From MGBC108787 sp964591225 (GTDB lineage: Bacteria; Bacillota_I; Bacilli_A; RF39; UBA660), in contig CAZQAO010000028.1 in assembly GCA_964591225.1 (NCBI GenBank), positions 1 to 12,374 on the forward strand: a DNA stretch of 12,374 bases, in the 5' to 3' direction. A model generated the notes under the pieces. That model saw nothing but the letters and a program-made list of their open reading frames with translations, was not told the origin of the DNA and searched no databases. The position numbers and the translations under genes are program-made. Shown here in pieces: positions 4,964-12,373 of the stretch (the stretch's first letter is position 1; each line of letters begins with the position of its first letter).

Positions 4964-6128
4964 CATCATTAATATTAATTTTAATAATCTCTTGATTCTT
5001 AATAGCTTTATAGATTAAATCTTGATAAGGAATTAAGTTCTCGTATTCTTGACATAATTTTTTTTGGGGATTAATTACCGGGTGATCAGGAACAAAAATA
5101 GTACAACAATCTTCATAAGGTAAAATACTAGTTTCATAAGTTTTTATCTTATTAGCAAGAGCAATAATTTCTAACTTATCAAAACAAGCGAGCGGTCTAA
5201 TAACAGGTATTTTAACTACTTCATTAATCGCTTGCATACTCGTTAATGTTTGACTAGCTACTTGGCCAATTGATTCCCCATTAATAATAATTTTAGCCTT
5301 TTCTCGATTAGCAATAATTTCCGCTATACGATACATCATGCGCCGCATTATGGTAATTAAATATTCGTGCGGAATATTTTTATAGATAGCTTCTTGAATT
5401 TCGGTAAAATTAATTACATGTAGTTTTATAGGACCATTATACTTACTTAGAATGCGGGCAAGAGATTTTACTTTTTCTTTGGCTTCTAAACTAGTATGAG
5501 GAGGGCTTTCAAAATACAAAGCTTCAATTTTAACTCCTCTTTTACAAGCCATATAACCAGCAACAGGAGAATCAATGCCACCACTTAACATCAGTAATCC
5601 TTTACCTAAAGTACCTACTGGATACCCCCCTAAACCTTTTAGGGTTTGAAAATAAATTAAACTTTCATTATTTCGTAGTTCTAAATGAATTACGAGCTCC
5701 GGATTAATGACATCGACATTTTTATTAGGCATATGTTCTAATAAAAAACTCCCAATCTGTTTATTAATATCGACACTAGTTAAAGGAATATTTTTATTAC
5801 TGCGTTTAGTTTCTACTTTAAAAGTAGTAAAGTTTAAATTAGTTAATTTACTTAATAAAATATGAGCAATTTCTTCGATATCAATACTATCTATTTTATA
5901 AGCAATACCAATTTCATAAATACCAAATACTTCTTGTAATTTCTCTAGAATAACATCAAAATCAGTTTCTTTAGCCAAAATAAAAAAACGACCTTTATCA
6001 TAATGAGTTTCAATAGCATAATCTTTTAATTTCTCTTTAATATTTTGATTTAACGTTCTAAGAAATAATTTTATATTATCTTTTTTAGTGGTTAACTCGC
6101 CATATTTAATCATAATAATTTTTTCCAT
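4935..6128 (-). CDS. thiI: ThiI tRNA 4-thiouridine synthase / thiamine sulfurtransferase
   Basis: This 397-residue enzyme is of the Bacillus type: an N-terminal ferredoxin-like and THUMP region (about residues 1-165), then a PP-loop ATPase domain with LSGGIDSPVAG (Asp of SGGIDS conserved). ThiI activates uridine-8 of tRNA by adenylation and inserts sulfur to give s4U; in many bacteria it also serves thiamine synthesis. The C-terminal rhodanese domain of E. coli ThiI is absent, as in Bacillus, while the YEDCCT motif with paired Cys is kept. The start is ambiguous: GTG 6137, ATG 6134 and ATG 6128 are all in frame. I prefer 6128 because it begins MEKIIMIKYGE like family members and AAGTGAT ends 4 bases upstream; AGAGGG at 6152-6147 would suit 6137. 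It follows the cysteine desulfurase that should donate its sulfur. Confidence 0.92.
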   Translation of the reverse strand: MEKIIMIKYGELTTKKDNIKLFLRTLNQNIKEKLKDYAIETHYDKGRFFILAKETDFDVILEKLQEVFGIYEIGIAYKIDSIDIEEIAHILLSKLTNLNFTTFKVETKRSNKNIPLTSVDINKQIGSFLLEHMPNKNVDVINPELVIHLELRNNESLIYFQTLKGLGGYPVGTLGKGLLMLSGGIDSPVAGYMACKRGVKIEALYFESPPHTSLEAKEKVKSLARILSKYNGPIKLHVINFTEIQEAIYKNIPHEYLITIMRRMMYRIAEIIANREKAKIIINGESIGQVASQTLTSMQAINEVVKIPVIRPLACFDKLEIIALANKIKTYETSILPYEDCCTIFVPDHPVINPQKKLCQEYENLIPYQDLIYKAIKNQEIIKININDEKNDYADML

Positions 6129-6142
6129 AAGCATCACTTAAA

Positions 6143-6162
6143 AAGTCCCTCTAACGGGACTT
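6143..6162 (-). terminator. Hairpin upstream of thiI, possible weak terminator
   Basis: On the minus strand AAGTCCC (6162-6156) and GGGACTT (6149-6143) form a perfect 7-bp stem with a 6-base loop, followed by TTT. Read-through RNA from iscS would fold it. The U-tract is short, so it may only attenuate. The 3' arm contains the GGG of AGAGGG, a possible ribosome binding site. Confidence 0.5.
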
Positions 6163-6192
6163 ATTATAGCATATTTTATCATTTGCTTACAA
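6163..6192 (-). promoter_or_regulatory. Promoter of thiI within the end of iscS
   Basis: On the minus strand TTGTAA (6192-6187), then 18 bases, then TATAAT (6168-6163) preceded by TGC, which is a full extended -10. The -35 lies in the last codons of iscS. Predicted +1 is near 6156, at the end of the hairpin's 5' arm, so RNA from this promoter would not form the hairpin. Confidence 0.55.
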
Positions 6193-7312
6193 GTTCATTT
6201 AACTTAGTATAAACCACTTTAAAAGATGAAAGAAAACGATTAATTTCATCAGTTGTCGTTAAATGGGACAAACTAATTCTTATAGTACTCGCTGCTCTTT
6301 TTTTATCATTATAAATGGCCATGACACTAGAAGATAATTCCCCACTAGCACAAGCTGTATTAGTTCCTAAATATATTTCATATTCTTCCATGGCATGAAT
6401 AAAGGTTTCGGGTTTAATATTCATTAAACTAATATTTAAAATATGCGGAATAGAATACTTAGTTTGATTAAATAATATACCTTCATAACTAGATAATTCT
6501 TTGACAATCTTTTCATTTAATCTCTTAACAAAAGTTTCGCGGCGATCTAAATCTTGAACTGCGAGACGAATAGCTTTAGCAGAAGCAACAATTAATGGAA
6601 CAGCAGGAGTTCCGGGATGAAATTCATTGTCTTTACTACTACCATGTAATAAAGGTGTAATATTCACCCGACTATTTTTATAAAGTAAACCTATACCTTT
6701 TAATCCATATATTTTATGCATCGAACAACTAGCTAAATCGACATCGTGAAAATTAACCGGTATTTTACCTAAAGCTTGAGTCATATCACTATGAAATAAA
6801 CAATTCATATTCTCTTTTTTAATAATTTGGCGAATCATTTTTAAGGGTTGACGAACACCAGTTTCACTATTAACCGCACAGATACTAACTAAAATTGTAT
6901 TTTCATTAACTAATCTTTTTAAATCTTCAAAATCAATTAAACCATCTTCATCATTATTAACATAACTAATTTTAAAACCAATAGTTTCTAAATATTCACA
7001 AATTTTATAAATAGAGGGATGTTCTAGTTTGGAAACAATAATATGATTACCTTTTTTCATATTAGCTAATGCTACACCAATTAAAGCTAAATTATTAGAT
7101 TCAGTGGCTCCACTAGTATAAATGATTTCACTATCCATAACATTAAAAAGATCACTAATTTGTTTCGTAGCACTATTCATTAAACTTTTAGTTTTTACTC
7201 CTAAACTATGTAAAGAATTGGGATTACCTATATATTCTTTACAAGCTTTATTAAAAGATTCCAAAACATCATAGTTAACAGGAGTAGTTGCACTATAATC
7301 TAGATATATCAT
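6179..7312 (-). CDS. iscS: Cysteine desulfurase (IscS/NifS family, NifZ-like partner of ThiI)
   Basis: This 377-residue PLP enzyme converts cysteine to alanine and passes on the sulfur as a persulfide. Features in order: LDYSATTPV at the start, TSGATESNN (phosphate binding), LEHPS (His98), FHSDMTQA (Asp176, Gln179), SMHKIYG with Lys200 as the PLP lysine, and TACASG with Cys321 as the catalytic cysteine. The start at 7312 follows AGGTGAT by 3 bases. It lies directly upstream of thiI (gap of about 50 bases) and downstream of ezrA, the same neighbours as nifZ in B. subtilis. I therefore infer a dedicated sulfur donor for ThiI rather than the general Fe-S cluster desulfurase of the SUF type. Confidence 0.93.
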   Translation of the reverse strand: MIYLDYSATTPVNYDVLESFNKACKEYIGNPNSLHSLGVKTKSLMNSATKQISDLFNVMDSEIIYTSGATESNNLALIGVALANMKKGNHIIVSKLEHPSIYKICEYLETIGFKISYVNNDEDGLIDFEDLKRLVNENTILVSICAVNSETGVRQPLKMIRQIIKKENMNCLFHSDMTQALGKIPVNFHDVDLASCSMHKIYGLKGIGLLYKNSRVNITPLLHGSSKDNEFHPGTPAVPLIVASAKAIRLAVQDLDRRETFVKRLNEKIVKELSSYEGILFNQTKYSIPHILNISLMNIKPETFIHAMEEYEIYLGTNTACASGELSSSVMAIYNDKKRAASTIRISLSHLTTTDEINRFLSSFKVVYTKLNELVSK

Positions 7313-7332
7313 ATAATCACCTTACTCTTTCT

Positions 7333-7361
7333 ATTATAAATGATTATATTATTATTTACTA
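7333..7361 (-). promoter_or_regulatory. Possible promoter of iscS
   Basis: On the minus strand a perfect TATAAT (7338-7333) is preceded after 17 bases by TAGTAA (7361-7356), a poor -35 with 3 of 6 matches. There is no TG extension. No terminator is visible after ezrA, so iscS could be read through from ezrA instead. Confidence 0.35.
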
Positions 7362-7364
7362 CTA

Positions 7365-9077
7365 TTATTGATATTCTTCTAGTAATTTCTTATGAATACC
7401 TGGTTCGACTAAATTAATAGCTCCAATAGCTAACTCTAAACTATTTTTAAAATTACCTTTATAGAAGGAAATCTCCGCTTTAGTTAAACCCGTATCTACT
7501 TCTTTATTATTACGATACCGATTACCATAGACAATAGCAGTTTCTGCCATTTTGGCAGTTTTAACAATTTCTTTTGAAGTATTATAAAGTTTTAAGACTA
7601 AGTCTCTTGCAGTATCGACTCTGGTATTTAAAACCTTAATAGAAATAGGAGTCCGTTCTAATTCTTTCATAATTTCATTGATGCCTTCACTCGCTTCCGA
7701 TAACTCGACCAAGTAATTATCAGGAATAACAGGTAATTTAAAATCCCGAATTTTATTTTTCGAACGCATTAAGATATCTTTCATTTCATCTAATTGTTCT
7801 CTTGCTCTTAATTCATCTTCTTTTAAACTACCAATAGTACGCAATGCTTTTTCTAATTTTTCTTCGACCTTTGATAAACGAACATTTAAGTTTTCCATCT
7901 CTTTAGCTAGTTTAATATAATAAGAATTCTTACTCCGATGTAATTCGATTACTTCATCGTATTTATCCCGAATTTGTTTTAATTCATCATGAATTTCTTC
8001 AATAACTAAAACATCTTCATCAGTTAAATCATAACTATATTTAATATCATCAATTTTTTGATATAAATTATTATTAATTTTATTTAATTTAGTTACTTTA
8101 ATTAATAAAGTTCGGGAGTACTCTTCAAAGGTTTTTTTAGCCATTCGTTCTTTATCAAAATCATTCTCAGTTGATTCAAAGTAATCTAAAATAGTTTTTA
8201 ATTCAAAAATTGAATCTTCTAAATTTAAAACATTTAAACGTTGAAAAACATCGGCGATTTTTTTATTGGCTTCTTCAATATTGTAATCTAAATTTAAAAA
8301 TTGTAAATTAAAGCCTTCTTTTTCCATTCTTTCTTTCGTTTTTAAGATAGCGGCGATCTTTTTAGGAATCATCTTTTGACCCATTAAAATAATACTCGGA
8401 GCTTCTTCAATCACGACTTTTAAATTACCAATGGTATCATCAATTGCTTTAACAATCTTGCCCACTTCTTGATATGATTTATGATCCATGGCAACTTCAA
8501 AAGCCCCAAATAATTTATCGACATTTTCAAATTGTAATTCCAGAGGTGATGCCACCATTGAGTAATCATTTTTATGATTATTATATTTAGCTAAAATATC
8601 CCGATAACTAGCTTTTAATTGGGTAATCGTCTCCCGATTGCGTTCTTCACTCAACGTAATACTTCTTATTTCTTCTAACAAAAAAGATGATTTTGTTTTA
8701 ACATACCAAATATCTAATTCAACTTCCGCTAATTTCTTTTTTAATTCTTTATATTTCTTGTCTTGAAATAAATCTTCTATTTCTAATAAAGCATCACTAA
8801 TTTTAGGAACATCTTCATCTTTAATTTCCGTAAATCTTCGTTGCCATTCTTCATACATTTCTTTGGTATCAGCATTATTAACTAGGGGTTCAACTTTATT
8901 TAACTCTGACAAGATACTGGCGGAAATAATTAAATTCTTTTCGCGTTCCAAATTTCTAATATGATCTGAATATCTTTTTTTCTCTTTTCGACTAATAAAC
9001 TCTAAAGTAGCGACGATAAGTACCATTGCAATAACATAATAACTAATTCCGATTAAAATAAAAGCTGTCCTTGACAT
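7365..9077 (-). CDS. ezrA: Septation ring formation regulator EzrA
   Basis: This 570-residue protein has one N-terminal membrane helix (about residues 5-26, FILIGISYYVIAMVLIVATL), then a charged linker and a long coiled-coil, spectrin-like cytoplasmic part rich in Lys and Glu to the end. Length and layout match EzrA (B. subtilis 562 aa), which binds FtsZ, limits extra Z rings, and links division to cell-wall synthesis. Segments such as YEEWQRRFTEI near residue 75 and NYLVELSEASEGIN in the C-terminal third fit the family. A GTG at 9086 is in frame, but its AGGA is only 2 bases away. The ATG at 9077 has GTGAT close upstream and starts MSRTAFIL, so I use it. Its position next to the cysteine desulfurase and ThiI genes is as in B. 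subtilis. Confidence 0.9.
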   Translation of the reverse strand: MSRTAFILIGISYYVIAMVLIVATLEFISRKEKKRYSDHIRNLEREKNLIISASILSELNKVEPLVNNADTKEMYEEWQRRFTEIKDEDVPKISDALLEIEDLFQDKKYKELKKKLAEVELDIWYVKTKSSFLLEEIRSITLSEERNRETITQLKASYRDILAKYNNHKNDYSMVASPLELQFENVDKLFGAFEVAMDHKSYQEVGKIVKAIDDTIGNLKVVIEEAPSIILMGQKMIPKKIAAILKTKERMEKEGFNLQFLNLDYNIEEANKKIADVFQRLNVLNLEDSIFELKTILDYFESTENDFDKERMAKKTFEEYSRTLLIKVTKLNKINNNLYQKIDDIKYSYDLTDEDVLVIEEIHDELKQIRDKYDEVIELHRSKNSYYIKLAKEMENLNVRLSKVEEKLEKALRTIGSLKEDELRAREQLDEMKDILMRSKNKIRDFKLPVIPDNYLVELSEASEGINEIMKELERTPISIKVLNTRVDTARDLVLKLYNTSKEIVKTAKMAETAIVYGNRYRNNKEVDTGLTKAEISFYKGNFKNSLELAIGAINLVEPGIHKKLLEEYQ

Positions 9078-9102
9078 ATGAATCACAATCCTATTCTATT
9101 TC

Positions 9103-9111
9103 ATTGTATCA
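9103..9111 (-). promoter_or_regulatory. Extended -10 promoter of ezrA
   Basis: On the minus strand TGATACAAT (9111-9103) is an extended -10. The region 17 bases upstream reads TTCCAA, a weak -35. Predicted +1 is near 9096, giving a leader of about 19 bases. It lies directly after the sepM terminator. Confidence 0.5.
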
Positions 9112-9140
9112 TAGTTTGTCGCTTTTTGGAAAAAAACATC

Positions 9141-9166
9141 AAAAAAAATCTTAAAAAATAAGATTT
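9141..9166 (-). terminator. Terminator of sepM
   Basis: On the minus strand AAATCTTA (9166-9159) and TAAGATTT (9153-9146) form a perfect 8-bp stem with a 5-base loop, and the T-tract runs through 9141. The stem begins at the first base past the coding part of the stop codon, so it overlaps the TGA. Confidence 0.7.
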
Positions 9167-10170
9167 CATTCATTTAATAACGAGATAGCTTCTTCTAAAC
9201 TCGAAACTGCTAAGATAGTAATATCCAAATTATTTTCTTCTTTGACCGATTTAGCTTCTTCGTAATTTTCTTTAGGAGTTAAAAAGATATCCGCTTTCTT
9301 CTTGGCAGCTCCTAGAATTTTATACTTAACGCCCCCGATTTCACCGACGTTTCCTAAAGCATCAATTGTTCCGGTACCGACAATATCCCGGCCCTTAGTT
9401 ATATCTTCATCAGTTAAACCATTATATATAGACAAAGCTGTCATTAATCCCCCACTACTACCAGATTCGCTTTCTTTAGTTTTAATTTCAATATCAGGAT
9501 TAGTATCATATTCATATTTATTAATAATAGAAATTCCGACCTTTTGTTCCCCATCAAGCTCGTAAACCTTGGCCTGACACGTCACTTCTTTTTTATCCCG
9601 TTTAACTAGAAATTCTACTGTATCATCCTTTTGTTTAGAACCAATATAGGATTGTAATTCATTTAAAGTAGCAAATTCTTGTTGATCTATTTTTAAAATC
9701 ATATCCCCTACTTGTAAATCAGTTTGGGCATTTTCATCAATAAAAACTATAACTTGATGAATAGCATTAATTGTAACATCTTTACCTGCTAATTTATAAG
9801 CACTTAAAACCGCATTATCTAAGCCTTCTTCTAAATACAAGCGATCTCTTTTAATCGTATCATCAACTGATTCGTCTCCTATAGTTATCGTTTTAGCACT
9901 CTCTAAATCCCAGTTAGGAATCACAAAAGATAATAACACAAAAGGAATATTTCCTTTCATCATCGATACATAAGCCATCGATAACGTCCCACTTTGTTCT
10001 TTTTCATCGGCAATTTCAATGCGATCTTCTAAATCAATAGTACCACCCGGGCGATAGATAACAAAAGGCAACTCATAAAAGAAAAAGACAAACAAAAATA
10101 ACAAAACAATTAAAAATTTATAATTTTCTTTTATGAATTGTTTTATTTTCTCATATATTTTATTAATCAT
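9166..10170 (-). CDS. sepM: SepM/YlbL-type membrane protease (PDZ plus Lon-like S16 domain)
   Basis: This 334-residue protein has a short cytoplasmic start, one membrane helix (about residues 18-33), an extracellular region, a PDZ domain (about 125-205, with LQVGDMILKIDQQEF), and a C-terminal Lon-like protease domain. The active-site Ser239 lies in GSSGGL and Lys282 in GGVKYK. Their spacing of 43 residues equals that of the Lon Ser-Lys dyad. The family usually has GPSAG at the Ser, so Pro and Ala are replaced here. Such proteins cleave exported peptides or membrane substrates (SepM processes a competence pheromone in streptococci; YlbL is linked to DNA-damage checkpoint recovery). AGGTGA lies 6 bases before the start. 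The gene is divergent from ylbJ; in B. subtilis ylbJ and ylbL are neighbours. Confidence 0.88.
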   Translation of the reverse strand: MINKIYEKIKQFIKENYKFLIVLLFLFVFFFYELPFVIYRPGGTIDLEDRIEIADEKEQSGTLSMAYVSMMKGNIPFVLLSFVIPNWDLESAKTITIGDESVDDTIKRDRLYLEEGLDNAVLSAYKLAGKDVTINAIHQVIVFIDENAQTDLQVGDMILKIDQQEFATLNELQSYIGSKQKDDTVEFLVKRDKKEVTCQAKVYELDGEQKVGISIINKYEYDTNPDIEIKTKESESGSSGGLMTALSIYNGLTDEDITKGRDIVGTGTIDALGNVGEIGGVKYKILGAAKKKADIFLTPKENYEEAKSVKEENNLDITILAVSSLEEAISLLNE

Positions 10171-10187
10171 TTGTTTTCACCTAAAAT

Positions 10188-10216
10188 ATTATATCAAAAG
10201 AAAGAGAGAATATGAA
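10188..10216 (-). promoter_or_regulatory. Promoter of sepM, overlapping the ylbJ start
   Basis: On the minus strand TTCATA (10216-10211), 17 bases, then TATAAT (10193-10188) preceded by TGA as an extended -10. The -35 covers the ATG of the divergent ylbJ at 10212. RNA polymerase here would compete with ylbJ transcription. Confidence 0.6.
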
Positions 10217-11123
10217 AAAGTTTTTTAAAAATGACATTTATTTATTAATTTCTTTACTATTTTTAGTATTATTATTTCGCTATAATTCTCTTTTTAAAAC
10301 TTGTATTATAGAGGGATGTACGATTTTCTTTAAACAAGTATTTCCTACACTTTTTCCCATGTTTATTATTAATGACTTATTCATTGACTATCAATTAATA
10401 ACTTATTTAAATCGGTATTTAAAACCCCTTTTCTATCGCCTTTTTCATTTTTCTAACGCCGCCACGTATATATTTATTACTTCTTTATTTTCCGGAACAC
10501 CAACTAATGGTTATATAACCAATAAATTAGTTACAGAAAATAATTTAAATAAAGAAGATGCGAGTATTATTTTATCTTATTCTTTCTTCTTAAATCCCTT
10601 ATTTTTATATAATATGTTGATGGCTATTTTTAATAATACCCAGACTGTAGTTAAACTCATTGTTATTTGTTATGCTGTCAATCTAATTTTTGCTTTTTAC
10701 CATCGCCATTATCATTACCAAGATATTTGTTTAACTAATACCCAAAATAACAATTCTTTTGCTAAAAATCTAAGTAATAGTATTAGTAAATCTTTTACTA
10801 CTCTAATCCAAATACTCGGAACAATGATCTTTTACTTTATTCTTTGTGAAGGAATCCAAATACTTTTTAAAAATCAATTTTTAAATTGTCTATTTAATGG
10901 CTTACTAGAAGTAACAGGAGGGTTGTCTAAACTACCAGCTTTAAATATTAGTTATTTCTTAAAAGAAATTCTAGCTATTCTCTTCATGTCCTTTGGAGGA
11001 TTTAGTATTCATAGTCAAATAAAAAGTATTATTGCAGAATCCAATATATCTTTTAAACCTTTCTTTAAAACTAGAATTATTCATTTTATAATCTCAGCAC
11101 TTATTTTGATCGCTATATCCTAA
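10212..11123 (+). CDS. ylbJ: Sporulation integral membrane protein YlbJ
   Basis: This 303-residue polytopic membrane protein has at least six hydrophobic segments. Family landmarks are VFPTLFPMFII (43-53), SGTPTNGY (94-101, corresponding to the SGYPVG-type loop) and SFGGFSIHSQ (260-269). YlbJ proteins carry a nucleoside-gate-like fold and are needed in the mother cell for normal spore cortex in B. subtilis. B. subtilis YlbJ is about 408 residues, so this is a short form, missing sequence mainly in the internal loops. The start at 10212 has only a weak site (GAGAGAA). No clear SigE promoter is seen in the 41 bases to sepM. The last 30 bases overlap the convergent pilin-like gene in register. 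Identification is by family motifs and is good, not certain. Confidence 0.82.
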   Translation: MKKFFKNDIYLLISLLFLVLLFRYNSLFKTCIIEGCTIFFKQVFPTLFPMFIINDLFIDYQLITYLNRYLKPLFYRLFHFSNAATYIFITSLFSGTPTNGYITNKLVTENNLNKEDASIILSYSFFLNPLFLYNMLMAIFNNTQTVVKLIVICYAVNLIFAFYHRHYHYQDICLTNTQNNNSFAKNLSNSISKSFTTLIQILGTMIFYFILCEGIQILFKNQFLNCLFNGLLEVTGGLSKLPALNISYFLKEILAILFMSFGGFSIHSQIKSIIAESNISFKPFFKTRIIHFIISALILIAIS

Positions 11124-11672
11124 GAAATTACCACCTATAAAATCGGTATCTTTAACTTCACTTTTTTTACCCATATAACTAAATTCCATATCATCGATAA
11201 TATTTTTCTTATCACTTTTAAATTCTAAAGGAATAGAAAATTTAATGGAAAAGAAATCACCATCAATATCAAACCCAATTCTTTGGTATCTAACACAATG
11301 AATATTATATTGTTCATTACTATTTTCATTATCTAGTATCCATCGTTCCATTTCATTATTAGCTTTACGATAAGAAATAGAATTGGTATTAACAGTTAAT
11401 ATCCCTTGAGTATTATTTCGATAAGTAAAATTAACCACTAATTGATTATTATTAGAACCAGTTGTATTTAAACCTACTAGACCATTATCCAAAAAATCAT
11501 CTTGAACAGTTTTAATAATAACTGCTCTCGTTTGTTGATTATTACGATCATAATCTACAGCATTATCATCATGTCTGACATCAACAAATAATTGAAACAA
11601 AAACAAAATAACCACTGAAATTAGTGAAATACTAATAATTAATTCTACTAATGTAAATCCCTTATTCTTCAT
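11094..11672 (-). CDS. Type IV pilin-like / pseudopilin protein (192 aa)
   Basis: This 192-residue protein begins with a classical class III prepilin signal: MKNKG then FTLVELIISISLISVV. Prepilin peptidase should cleave after Gly5, leaving Phe1 and the conserved Glu5 of the mature protein, followed by a hydrophobic assembly helix (to about residue 28). The rest is a polar globular domain, rich in Asn and without known motifs; its beta-rich appearance resembles GspJ/ComGF-like minor pseudopilins. It is translationally coupled to the upstream gene: the stop TAA and this ATG overlap (TAATG), and the Shine-Dalgarno AGGAGATG lies inside the upstream gene's last codons. Whether it belongs to a competence, secretion or adhesion pilus is not shown. 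Confidence 0.85.
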   Translation of the reverse strand: MKNKGFTLVELIISISLISVVILFLFQLFVDVRHDDNAVDYDRNNQQTRAVIIKTVQDDFLDNGLVGLNTTGSNNNQLVVNFTYRNNTQGILTVNTNSISYRKANNEMERWILDNENSNEQYNIHCVRYQRIGFDIDGDFFSIKFSIPLEFKSDKKNIIDDMEFSYMGKKSEVKDTDFIGGNFLGYSDQNKC

Positions 11673-12235
11673 TAGACATCTCCTAAACTAAGAGTCGTAT
11701 AATAATAAATACAATTATCTTTAGTACAAGTTGAACCATCTTTATTTAAAGCAAATTCCACAATCAGACGATAACCATATTTGCCATTACCACCAATAGT
11801 TTTGACAAAATTAGCAAAATCATCATTAACTCGCCCCAAAGCTTCACACTTGCCACCATAACTCTTACAATCTTGTAAATAACCTAAATCATTAAGAGTT
11901 AAATAAATATTATTAATTTGATACGAATCAAATAAAGTTTCACAATAACCAATATTATCTTCTTCATTCACAAAAATACTGGTATTTTGACAATTAAAAC
12001 CCACAAATAAATTCATATCACTAACATTAGATGCTACTAAATCCAAACGAAAATTCCGAAAAAATTGAGAAATATAATATGTTCGATACAAAAAAGCAGC
12101 ATCATTATAACGAATACGACTCTTCTCTCGCACTACTGAGGCATTATAAGACGAATAAGTCATCAAAAGAGATAAAGTTAAAATTGCCACAACTACTAAT
12201 GTTTCAATAAAAACAAACCCTTTTTTTCTTTTCAT
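11672..12235 (-). CDS. Type IV pilin-like / pseudopilin protein, Cys-rich (187 aa)
   Basis: This 187-residue protein begins MKRKKG then FVFIETLVVVAILTLSLL, a prepilin peptidase site (cleavage after Gly6) with mature Phe1 and Glu5. A hydrophobic helix of about 20 residues follows. The globular part carries six Cys: in GFNCQNTS, GYCET, DCKSYGGKCE and CTKDNC. Pairs spaced close together suggest extracellular disulfides. The start at 12235 follows GGGGAGG (12249-12243) by 7 bases, and a good promoter lies just upstream, so this is the first gene of a two-gene unit with the pilin-like gene at 11094. No assembly ATPase or prepilin peptidase is in the window. Confidence 0.83.
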   Translation of the reverse strand: MKRKKGFVFIETLVVVAILTLSLLMTYSSYNASVVREKSRIRYNDAAFLYRTYYISQFFRNFRLDLVASNVSDMNLFVGFNCQNTSIFVNEEDNIGYCETLFDSYQINNIYLTLNDLGYLQDCKSYGGKCEALGRVNDDFANFVKTIGGNGKYGYRLIVEFALNKDGSTCTKDNCIYYYTTLSLGDV

Positions 12236-12259
12236 GTGGTTGCCTCCCCTACTATATCA

Positions 12260-12288
12260 ATTATAAGGGAGTTCATTTTTTTTGTAAA
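12260..12288 (-). promoter_or_regulatory. SigA-type promoter of the pilin-like operon
   Basis: On the minus strand TTTACA (12288-12283, 5 of 6 to consensus), 17 bases, and a perfect TATAAT (12265-12260). Predicted +1 near 12253 leaves a short leader before GGGGAGG. It is the best -35/-10 pair in the window. Confidence 0.75.
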
Positions 12289-12294
12289 GGCATT

Positions 12295-12373
12295 AAAAAA
12301 GACATATGAAGAATTTTCAATATCTATTTGCTACAAATAATTTGTACAAATAGAGCAAAACTTTCATATGTCT
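12295..12373. terminator. Long imperfect hairpin, probable terminator of a gene beyond the right edge
   Basis: AGACATATGAA (12300-12310) pairs perfectly with TTCATATGTCT (12363-12373). An inner stem TCTATTTG (12323-12330) with CAAATAGA (12347-12354) continues into TACAAA (12332-12337) and TTTGTA (12341-12346), with one bulged C and a 3-base loop. On the minus strand the structure ends in TTTTTT (12300-12295), which suits an intrinsic terminator for a minus-strand gene off the right edge. It is far longer than the other terminators in the window, and the sequence stops one base after the outer arm, so other roles remain open. Confidence 0.55.

Noticed and set aside
6129..6178. Thiamine (TPP) riboswitch or other riboswitch before thiI
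   Set aside because: The 50-base gap is too short for a TPP aptamer and holds only one small hairpin.
9302..9565. Plus-strand open frame of 87 codons
   Set aside because: It is antisense to the protease domain of sepM; its hydrophobic look comes from the complement of acidic and Gly-rich codons.
10150..10211. SigE promoter for ylbJ
   Set aside because: No CATACAAT-like -10 at the right distance from an ATATT-like -35 could be found in the region.
11041..11085. AT-only inverted repeat TTTTAAA/TTTAAAA as a terminator for the pilin operon
   Set aside because: It has no G:C pairs and no proper U-tract; in DNA this AT-rich it is expected by chance.
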